From Myxococcota bacterium (GTDB lineage: Bacteria > Myxococcota_C > UBA6777), in contig CAUJFU010000213.1 of assembly GCA_963169055.1 (NCBI GenBank), positions 1 through 12,314 of the forward strand: 12,314 nucleotides of DNA. The letters are read 5' to 3'. The notes under the pieces are model-generated. The model did no database searches. It was not told the DNA's origin and was given only the letters and a program-made list of their open reading frames with translations. Numbering within the stretch: the stretch's first letter is position 1; each line of letters starts with the position of its first letter. The position numbers and the translations under genes are program-made. Positions 6,547 through 12,314 of this stretch are shown one piece after another.

Positions 6547-8604
6547 ATGGTCTTTTCCTCTCTCGGCTCCGCAGTCTTTCGGCGGGGGGTTTGGCTTGCC
6601 CCAGTCTTTCGGCGGGGGGTTTGGCTTGCCCTGTTGCTTTTGCTTTTCTCCGCTTGCGGATCCGAACTCACCCTCTAACTGGCTGTTCCTCCCGAACTCT
6701 CAGGCGCTTTTTCCATCCCCCGCGAAAACGCAGCGCCAGCCCAAGGCGCCCTCGGATACTTTGATGGCAAAGTCTTCAATGGCAACGATAGCCTCGGCAC
6801 TCGCGAAGTTTCATGCAAAGATTCTTTCGGTCTGTTCCCTCCGTCCGTCAACGAACAAGCCCCGCTTTTTCGCCCCTACGATCATCTGCCTTATACGCTC
6901 GTAGAGTCCTGCTTCACCGGAAACAACACCACTTTCCTTGCTGCCGCTCGTTTGACTGATTCGTGGTTTTGCCAACACAAAAAACACGGACCGACACCTT
7001 CTCGCGTTGCGCTCTATCCTTCCGAAACATGGAGCGCCATCACCACAACCAACACCCCACCCGCTTCTCTCACCACACCTCGTTTTGGGCATCGCGTCAC
7101 CGCGCTTCCCGATGGGCGCGTGGTGGTCTCGGGCGGAATCTCCGCAAAACCCGATATGTTGGCCGAATTCCGCAACCCGATCGCTGACACCAAAGTCTCC
7201 TCTTCGGAAATACTTCTCATCGATCCACACGCCACGGACGACGCCCTGCGCTTCCAAGTCCTCGGAACTACTTCTCGCGCTTATCACCAAGCCTTTTGGA
7301 ATGGTGCAAAGCTCGTTCTATCGGGCGGTTTCACCTCCGACGGAACCAGTGCCGCCGAAACGTGGGAGATCCCTCCCGCCGGACAAACCAAACCGCTCTC
7401 TCAAACCGCTGTCGCCGGCGGAAATGAACCGATGCGCCGAGCTTTTGGAACAGCCTTTGCCATCGAACGCAGCGGAAAAATCTTTGCTGAACAAGTCGGG
7501 GGACTCCCCACCGCCTGCCTTCAAACCAAGCTCGACAGTTCTTGTGACGCGACCAAACTTCTCCCCCAAGAATGTATCGCACAACAAACTCCAGCCAATT
7601 TCGAGACGGCCTGTGCGGGCATCGAAGACGCGATCTTCTTCCACCAAACCACTTTTCTCCCACAGCCCGCCCCAGGAGAGACCCACCTATTGCTTTCGGG
7701 TGGCTTTGTTTTGCTCAAATCTGCCGATCCATCCGACGGATGCACCGATCTCAAAAATGGCGCGACCCTTTGTCCCAATCCCTACCTCGTCTTCTTGCAC
7801 ATCAACGCATCGGGCGCTCGCAACGCCCATCTCACCCATCTCTCCCGCTACACCGAAAAAAACAAACCCTATACCCTCTCTGCCCTCTTTGCACACCAAG
7901 CTCTCTATCTCGGAAAGCACAACCTCCAACTGAGCGGAAGCACCGCGCTAGATACGATCTTGATCGTCGGCGGATGGAGTCCTTTCGGACACACCAAAGG
8001 CCAATACATCGATCTGAAACTTTTTGGTAGCAGCACATTCAACTTTTCCCACCAAGCCTTTTTGTTGCAGCTTACCGATCGCAAACAAGCTCCCATCCTT
8101 TTGCCTTTCGATTTCAAAGATACCAGCGCTAAGGCGGCGGGTTTGCTCCTTCGCAGTTTTGCCTCTGCTGCTGCGTTTCCCACCGCCAACGATTCCAATA
8201 TGCTTTTTGGCGTCTTTGCGGGGGGTGTCGCCCAAGATCTCCCCGCGATCGAAAACTCCAACAGCCCCTTCATTCGGGTAGATATCAGCCGTGAACCCTT
8301 CGATTCAAAAAACACCGAACCCGAACTGACTTTTCCAATCGGCGACGCAGTGATCCGTCTGCGCGTCTCTCAAGTCCAATCCCCCGCCCTCGCACAACGG
8401 TCTTCCCAACCTTGGCGCTCTTGGGCCGGTGCAGAAGGCGTACGCACCGCCACAGGGGCATTTGTCTGGTTTGGCGGCGTCACTCAATCCTCTCCGAGTA
8501 CCCCCCCCTCGACATTCCCCAATATCTTTCTGTTTCAGCCCGGTCGCCTCGGCTCCAAAGCCATCGCAAAAACCCCTTGTGCGCTCTTTCCTTCGCGTCC
8601 ATAA
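6547..8604 (+). pseudogene. Kelch-repeat lipoprotein, frame broken by one in-frame TAA
   Basis: From ATG 6547 the frame encodes a signal peptide with hydrophobic core LALLLLLFSAC. Cys37 (codon 6655-6657) is the lipobox cysteine. TAA at 6676-6678 (codon 44) then stops translation. The same frame continues open for another 641 codons to TAA 8602-8604. Without that stop it would be a 685-residue lipoprotein. Downstream blocks ending in paired glycines fit a Kelch/galactose-oxidase-like propeller: RFGHRVTALPDGRVVVSGG (7081-7137), YHQAFWNGAKLVLSGGF (7282-7332), FHQTTF..HLLLSGGF (7639-7707), LDTILIVGGW (7948-7977), FGVFAGGV (8206-8229) and GAFVWFGGV (8455-8481). No ATG restores a start soon after the stop; the first usual start codon is TTG 6952, which would lack export. 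It could be a pseudogene, a strain-specific mutation or a sequence error. It lies 32 bp after the PEGA gene, as the third gene of the cassette. Confidence 0.75.
6571..6630 (+). repeat. 30-bp tandem duplication in the signal peptide
   Basis: 6571-6600 and 6601-6630 are identical except for their first base (g/c). Each encodes [A/P]VFRRGVWLA. The duplication keeps frame and doubles the basic RR segment before the hydrophobic core of the lipoprotein signal. Near identity implies a very recent event. Each unit contains a run of six G, a slippage-prone tract. Confidence 0.95.
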
Positions 8605-8663
8605 CCACGCAAACGCTCTGTATCTCGGTGTCCTTGGGTACTTTGGTGGGAGGCGTTGGACTT

Positions 8664-8719
8664 GTTTTTGTGGGGTTTCACCCCACGCCCCACAAGGGGT
8701 CCCGGCCCCCTTGACCCCG
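8664..8719 (+). repeat. Two-hairpin REP-like element, copy A
   Basis: The element begins gtttttgtgggg and ends cccttgaccccg. Stem-loop 1 is 8670-8686, GTGGGGT / TTC / ACCCCAC. Stem-loop 2 is 8693-8713, CAAGGGG, a 7-nt loop, then CCCCTTG. It sits between the convergent Kelch gene and clpB. A related copy in opposite orientation is at 11879-11933. No U-tract follows either stem on either strand, so it is better read as a dispersed REP-type element. It may still hinder RNA decay or transcription passing between the convergent genes. The rest of the 8605-8857 gap shows nothing recognisable. Confidence 0.65.
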
Positions 8720-8857
8720 TATAGATGGGGCGATCAGCGTTTTTCAAAACCAACAGATCTACGGCTCGAACGCTTGCGAACACGGCTTTTTTTGGCTAGG
8801 GATCGCTCCGATATGTGTACTTCCGAGCCTTCGATCACACATCTTTCGGGTTTCGTA

Positions 8858-11446
8858 TTACACTTCGAGTATCTGGGGGGTAGAGAAGAGGATCTCGCCG
8901 TCTTTTGCGTCGATCTCGACGGTCGAACCGGGGGGATATTCACCTGCGAGAACTTTTTTGGCGAGCGGGGATTCGAGCAGGCGTTGGATCGTGCGCTTGA
9001 GCGGGCGCGCACCAAACACGGGATCATAACCTTCTTCGCTCAACAGATCTTTGGCTTCTTCGGTGATCGTCAGATGTAGCTGGCGGCGTTGTAGGCGCTT
9101 GCCGAACAGTTGAAGCTGGATCTCGATAATCCGACGCAGATGCTCTCGACCAAGCGATCGAAAGATCACGGTTTCGTCCAATCGGTTGAGAAATTCGGGG
9201 CGAAACTGCGCTTGCAAGGCCGTTTCGATGATCTGTCTCATGCGTGCGGGATCTCGTTCGTTTTGGATGGCTTCGCTGCCGAGGTTCGAGGTCATGATCA
9301 CGATGGTGTTGCGGAAGTCCACAGTTCGGCCTTGTCCATCGGTGAGACGACCATCGTCAAGCAGTTGCAACAACACGTTGAACACCTCGGGATGGGCTTT
9401 TTCCACTTCGTCAAACAACACCACCGAATAGGGGCGCCGACGCACGCGCTCCGTCAACTGGCCGCCTTCATCGTATCCAACATAACCGGGCGGCGCTCCG
9501 ATCAATCGACTGACCGCGTGGCGCTCCATGTATTCGGACATATCGATGCGCACGATGTTGTCTTCGTCGTCAAACAAGAACTCTGCAAGGCTGCGCGCCA
9601 ACTCTGTCTTGCCAACCCCCGTGGGACCGAGGAAAAGGAACGATCCCAACGGGCGTCGATCATCTTTGAGATCGGCGCGGGCGCGACGGATACAATCCGC
9701 GACTTTTTCGAGGGCTTCTTCTTGCCCGACCACCCGCAATCGCAATCGATCTTCCATCTGCAACAGCTTTTGTTGTTCGCTTTCGAGCATCTTCGACACA
9801 GGGATACCCGTCCAGCGCGACACCACCTGCGCGATATCTTCTTCCGAGACTTCTTCGCGCAAGAATGATCCACCCACTTGCAGATCTCGCAAGCTCAACT
9901 CGGCCAACTGAAGCCGCCTCTCAAGGTCCGGCAAGATCCCGTATTTGATCTCTGCCGCTTTCTCGTAATCATTGCGGCGTTCGGTCAACCCCAACTCGGT
10001 GCGCGTCTTTTCCAAATCTTCCTTCAATCGGCGGATATCGCGGATCGCCACCAACTCTTTGTCCCAACGCGCTTTTTCTTTCTCAAACTGCCCTTGCGTC
10101 TCTTTGATCGCCGCTTCAAGCTCTTTCAATCGCTCTTTGGAGGCAGGATCTTTTTCCTTGCGCAAGGCTTGGCGTTCGATCTCCATGTTGGTTAGTTTGC
10201 GTTGGTATTGCTCCAACTCCGCAGGAAGACTGTCACTTTCAAGACGAATACGGCTCGCCGCTTCGTCCACCAAGTCGATCGCTTTGTCTGGCAAGAAACG
10301 GTCGTTGATGTAGCGGTCGCTCAGTTGGGCCGCTGCAACCAACGCAGCATCGCGGATCCGAATCCCATGATGCACTTCGTATTTTTCTTTCAGCCCCCGC
10401 AAGATCTGCACGGTGTCCTCCACCGTCGGTTCGCCTACATACACGGGCTGAAAGCGCCGCGCCAAGGCTGCATCTTTTTCTACATGCTTGCGATATTCAT
10501 CCAACGTCGTCGCGCCGATGGTATGCAACTCACCACGCGCCAACGCTGGCTTTAGCATATTGGACGCATCCATCGCACCTTCCGCTGCTCCCGCACCCAC
10601 CAAGGTGTGCATCTCGTCGATGAACAACACGATCTTTCCGTTCGATTCGGTGATCTCTTTCAATACCGACTTGAGCCGATCCTCAAATTCTCCCCGATAC
10701 TTCGCACCCGCGATCAATGCCCCTAGATCCAACTGCAACACCATCAACTCTTTCATCCCCGAAGGTACATCCCCTCGGGCGATCCGCAACGCGATCCCTT
10801 CCACGATCGCCGTCTTCCCAACCCCGGGATCTCCGATCAACACAGGATTGTTTTTCGTCCGACGCGCCAACACTTCCAACACGCGGCGCACTTCGTCGTC
10901 CCGCCCCACCACAGGATCGAGCTTTCCCGTCTGTGCAAGCTGCGTCAAGTTCCGACAGTAGCGCTCCAACACCTGAAAACGACCTTCCGCTTCTGCATCC
11001 ATCACGCGTTGACTCCCTCGAATCTCGACCAGCGCCTTGAGTGCGCGGTCATAAGTGAATCGCAATGCCTCAAACGTCGAACGCAACTCCGACGACTTCT
11101 GCAACATCGCCAAAAACAAGATATCTTGGCTGATAAACTCGTCCTTCAATTGCTCGGCCTCTCGAAAGGACTGCTCTAATACTTGTTGGAGATCCCGTGA
11201 TATCGGGCGATCTGTATCTCCGCTCACTCGCGGCATCTTCTTGAGCAACCCTTCGACCTTTTGCTTGGCCTCCCCGATGTCGGACTCTAAACGACCAAAC
11301 ATCCCCACTATCGGGCCTTTTGTATCCTCAAGCAGCGCCAAGAACAAGTGCGCACTCGTCACTTCTGCATGTTCTCGCTTCGCGCTCAGGATCTGCGCTT
11401 CCCCTAAACTCTCGCGACTTTTGTTCGTGAATTTTTGAAAGTTCAT
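8858..11446 (-). CDS. clpB: ATP-dependent disaggregase ClpB (Hsp100)
   Basis: ClpB is a cytoplasmic hexameric AAA+ machine that, with DnaK/DnaJ/GrpE, pulls polypeptides out of aggregates after heat or other stress. The product is 862 residues from ATG 11446, the usual ClpB length. In order it has a Clp N-domain (about 1-143); nucleotide-binding domain 1 with Walker A GDPGVGKT (205-212) and Walker B IVLFIDE (272-278); the Glu/Arg/Lys-rich coiled-coil middle domain (about 400-520) that separates ClpB from ClpA/ClpC; nucleotide-binding domain 2 with Walker A GPTGVGKT (607-614) and Walker B VVLFDE (675-680); and a ClpB-type C-terminus. Start [10 protein letters not shown] is preferred over the ATG two codons earlier (11452), because GGAG lies 6 nt before 11446 but abuts 11452. 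No ClpP-binding IGF/L loop was noticed, as expected for ClpB. It is monocistronic here, with its own promoter. Confidence 0.97.
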   Translation of the reverse strand: MNFQKFTNKSRESLGEAQILSAKREHAEVTSAHLFLALLEDTKGPIVGMFGRLESDIGEAKQKVEGLLKKMPRVSGDTDRPISRDLQQVLEQSFREAEQLKDEFISQDILFLAMLQKSSELRSTFEALRFTYDRALKALVEIRGSQRVMDAEAEGRFQVLERYCRNLTQLAQTGKLDPVVGRDDEVRRVLEVLARRTKNNPVLIGDPGVGKTAIVEGIALRIARGDVPSGMKELMVLQLDLGALIAGAKYRGEFEDRLKSVLKEITESNGKIVLFIDEMHTLVGAGAAEGAMDASNMLKPALARGELHTIGATTLDEYRKHVEKDAALARRFQPVYVGEPTVEDTVQILRGLKEKYEVHHGIRIRDAALVAAAQLSDRYINDRFLPDKAIDLVDEAASRIRLESDSLPAELEQYQRKLTNMEIERQALRKEKDPASKERLKELEAAIKETQGQFEKEKARWDKELVAIRDIRRLKEDLEKTRTELGLTERRNDYEKAAEIKYGILPDLERRLQLAELSLRDLQVGGSFLREEVSEEDIAQVVSRWTGIPVSKMLESEQQKLLQMEDRLRLRVVGQEEALEKVADCIRRARADLKDDRRPLGSFLFLGPTGVGKTELARSLAEFLFDDEDNIVRIDMSEYMERHAVSRLIGAPPGYVGYDEGGQLTERVRRRPYSVVLFDEVEKAHPEVFNVLLQLLDDGRLTDGQGRTVDFRNTIVIMTSNLGSEAIQNERDPARMRQIIETALQAQFRPEFLNRLDETVIFRSLGREHLRRIIEIQLQLFGKRLQRRQLHLTITEEAKDLLSEEGYDPVFGARPLKRTIQRLLESPLAKKVLAGEYPPGSTVEIDAKDGEILFSTPQILEV
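11003..11019 (-). promoter_or_regulatory. Possible internal translation start in clpB
   Basis: On the minus strand GAGGGAG (11013-11019) stands 7 nt before an in-frame GTG (11003-11005, Val148 counted from ATG 11446), directly followed by ATG (11000-11002). The site is at the N-domain/AAA-1 boundary. E. coli clpB is known to use an internal GTG at codon 149 to make a shorter form without the N-domain. The position and leader here match that arrangement. Confidence 0.5.
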
Positions 11447-11452
11447 CACCAT

Positions 11453-11457
11453 CTCCC
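11453..11457 (-). promoter_or_regulatory. Shine-Dalgarno for clpB
   Basis: Minus-strand GGGAG lies 6 nt before the ATG at 11446. It directly touches the ATG at 11452, so it selects the downstream start. Confidence 0.7.
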
Positions 11458-11596
11458 CCGATCTTCTCGGTGTTTCGGACTTTTACAGCCCTCTGCGTTT
11501 CAATCCACCTCATGCACACAAACCAGTACGCCTTCTTTTCCCAAATAAAAATCGATGTTTCGCTGATCTGTCTGCTGTTTTTTCTCCGCCTCCCAA

Positions 11597-11624
11597 GTGA
11601 TAAGCCCGACACTTCCCTTGTCAA
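11597..11624 (-). promoter_or_regulatory. Candidate clpB promoter
   Basis: Minus strand: a perfect -35 TTGACA (11619-11624), preceded by C as in CTTGA heat-shock -35 boxes, a 16-bp spacer, then TATCAC (11597-11602). It predicts a leader of about 145 nt. The -10 is 4/6 sigma70-like and does not resemble the CCCCAT-type sigma32 -10. Housekeeping control is the plain reading, with heat-shock control unproven. Confidence 0.5.
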
Positions 11625-11681
11625 GCACCAACCCTCACTTCTTCCTTCCTTGTCCCCTGCCCCTCATCTCATCGAAAAATC

Positions 11682-11697
11682 AAAACTTGATAGTTTT
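11682..11697. promoter_or_regulatory. A/T palindrome, possible operator
   Basis: AAAACT and AGTTTT are perfect reverse complements around TGAT. It lies about 60 bp upstream of the clpB -35 and about 270 bp before the lipoprotein start. It could be a small operator. The stem is short and A/T-rich in an A/T-rich stretch, so chance is possible. Confidence 0.3.
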
Positions 11698-11878
11698 TCT
11701 TTCCAAAAGCGACTAGAATACACCACATCACTGCACCCGAAACATAAGCCCCTGTATCGGCCTTTCAAGACGTTACAACAGATAGGAGTTACGCAGTTGG
11801 CCAAAAAACCGCCGTGCTCGAACTATTTCAAGCGACAGAGTCCTTTGTTTGAAAAACGCCTTCTGGTTTCGCCAACAT

Positions 11879-11933
11879 CGGGGTCAAGGGGCGGTGCTTC
11901 CTTGCGGGGTGTGGTACCTCGCCCCACAAAACC
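11879..11933 (-). repeat. Two-hairpin REP-like element, copy B (inverted)
   Basis: Read on the minus strand it begins ggttttgtgggg and ends ccccttgaccccg. It shares the 10-mer ttttgtgggg and the 13-mer ccccttgaccccg with copy A at nearly the same separation (55 versus 56 bp). Its stems are less perfect: GGGG/CCCC around a GGTACC core (11906-11925), and CAAGG/CCTTG (11885-11904). It ends 34 bp before the lipoprotein start codon. Confidence 0.6.
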
Positions 11934-11967
11934 ATTCCACTGCGTCGCACCGAAAAGGATTGAAAAG

Positions 11968-12314
11968 ATGCACACCAAGAATACCGCAGCGCGTTTTTTT
12001 TATGGCTTGTTATGGATCGGGTTGTTTCTGATCTCTTGTGGACCCCCACCTGAGAAGGCTTGCAGCGAAGATCGGCAATGTGCGAAAGGGGAGATCTGCT
12101 TGCAAGAGCGGTGTTTGAAAGGATGCCGTCAACATACCGATTGTGGCGAAAAGCAGTACTGTCGGGATCTGCAATGCAACGCGCAGTTGTGTACGCCCGG
12201 ACAAACCAGAGAGTGCTATGATGGCGACGAAAAGCTCGTAGGGAAGGGGCTTTGCAAAAAAGGCAAGCAATGGTGCGACGCGCTGGGGACTTCGTGGGGA
12301 GCGTGTGTGGAGCA
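11968..12314 (+). CDS. Cys-rich lipoprotein, N-terminal part (3' truncated)
   Basis: ATG 11968, with AAGGA 8 nt upstream, opens a frame that is still open at the window end (115 codons). Residues 1-23 are a lipoprotein signal with basic start, hydrophobic core FFYGLLWIGLF and lipobox LISC. Cys24 would be lipidated and exported. After GPPPEK come closely spaced cysteine pairs (CSEDRQC, CAKGEIC, CRQHTDC, CRDLQC), a disulfide-rich pattern of the Dickkopf-like type. A block CTPGQTRECYDG...GKGLCKKGKQWC...WGAC follows. This second block recurs in many secreted myxobacterial proteins of unknown role. The C-terminal domain that might show function lies outside the window. Not recognised beyond this class. 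Confidence 0.85.
   Translation, partial: MHTKNTAARFFYGLLWIGLFLISCGPPPEKACSEDRQCAKGEICLQERCLKGCRQHTDCGEKQYCRDLQCNAQLCTPGQTRECYDGDEKLVGKGLCKKGKQWCDALGTSWGACVE

Larger units (their letters stand above)
11447..11967. other. Intergenic region between clpB and the Cys-rich lipoprotein
   Basis: About 520 bp lie between divergent start codons. No open frame here has a plausible protein pattern. The side near clpB holds its ribosome site and promoter. The middle is A/T-rich and has a 16-bp palindrome (11682-11697) and a loose plus-strand -10-like TAGAAT (11714-11719) without a well-spaced -35. The right side carries the second REP-like element (11879-11933). AAGGA at 11955-11959 is a reasonable ribosome site for the lipoprotein. 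Confidence 0.65.

Noticed and set aside
6676-6678. Stop-codon reassignment of TAA
   Set aside because: TAA ends the PEGA gene (6512-6514), the Kelch frame itself (8602-8604) and clpB (8858-8860), so it is used as a normal stop here.
6952-8604. Treating TTG 6952 as the true start of a complete Kelch gene
   Set aside because: No ribosome site is apparent there. The coding pattern in the same frame extends upstream to a strong ribosome site and a lipoprotein signal at 6534-6657.
8670-8713. Two strong stem-loops as an intrinsic bidirectional terminator
   Set aside because: No run of U follows either stem on either strand; the nearby T-run precedes the stems on the plus strand. A similar element occurs at 11879-11933 upstream of a gene, which fits a dispersed repeat better.
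11447-11700. CIRCE/HrcA operator or clear sigma32 promoter for clpB
   Set aside because: No TTAGCACTC-type inverted repeat was seen, and the box after the CTTGACA -35 is TATCAC, not CCCCAT-like.
11780-11805. ggagttacgcagttgg as the end of an insertion sequence
   Set aside because: The motif vaguely recalls IS ends, but there is no matching inverted end, no target duplication and no transposase remnant in the window.

Overview
The window looks like chromosomal DNA of a delta-type bacterium in or near Myxococcota/Bradymonadota. The evidence is a eukaryotic-like Ser/Thr kinase with a periplasmic helical-repeat tail, a TPR/PEGA membrane protein beside it, a Kelch-propeller lipoprotein and a Cys-rich lipoprotein of the type common in those groups. 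The assignment is inferred from gene content only; no 16S or database check was possible. The base composition looks mixed, so a very GC-rich genome such as Myxococcus itself seems unlikely.

Layout, left to right. (1) 1-165: C-terminal tail of a plus-strand protein made almost entirely of PQQGGY hexapeptides. (2) 258-1331: branched-chain amino-acid aminotransferase (ilvE), plus strand. (3) 1371-2207: minus-strand membrane protein with a C-terminal SPOR domain, convergent with ilvE. (4) 2208-2591: divergent intergenic region with candidate promoters for both sides, a decayed direct-repeat cluster and an 8+8 bp inverted repeat (operator-like) over the predicted -10 of the kinase gene. (5) 2592-8604: an apparent three-gene plus-strand unit with 14 and 32 bp gaps. 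It encodes a Ser/Thr kinase with an N-terminal zinc ribbon, a secreted TPR/PEGA protein with a C-terminal membrane anchor, and a Kelch-repeat lipoprotein whose reading frame is broken by one TAA just after the lipobox. (6) 8605-8857: convergent gap with a two-hairpin repeat. (7) 8858-11446: minus-strand clpB disaggregase. (8) 11447-11967: long intergenic region with the clpB promoter, an A/T palindrome and a second, inverted copy of the two-hairpin repeat. (9) 11968-12314: start of a Cys-rich lipoprotein that runs off the window.

How the genes work together: the kinase, the TPR/PEGA protein and the Kelch lipoprotein read as one envelope-signalling cassette. The kinase domain is cytoplasmic and its long TPR-like half is periplasmic. 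The second gene product is predicted to lie in the periplasm with a C-terminal anchor. The third was built as a lipid-anchored propeller. The most notable observations are the single nonsense codon combined with a fresh 30-bp duplication in the signal peptide of the Kelch gene, a PEGA domain interrupted by a duplicated Pro/Thr linker, the zinc finger on the kinase, the operator-like palindrome, an internal GTG start signal in clpB resembling the E. coli dual-start arrangement, and an inverted pair of REP-like elements on either side of clpB. No CRISPR array, complete insertion sequence, tRNA or rRNA was seen.
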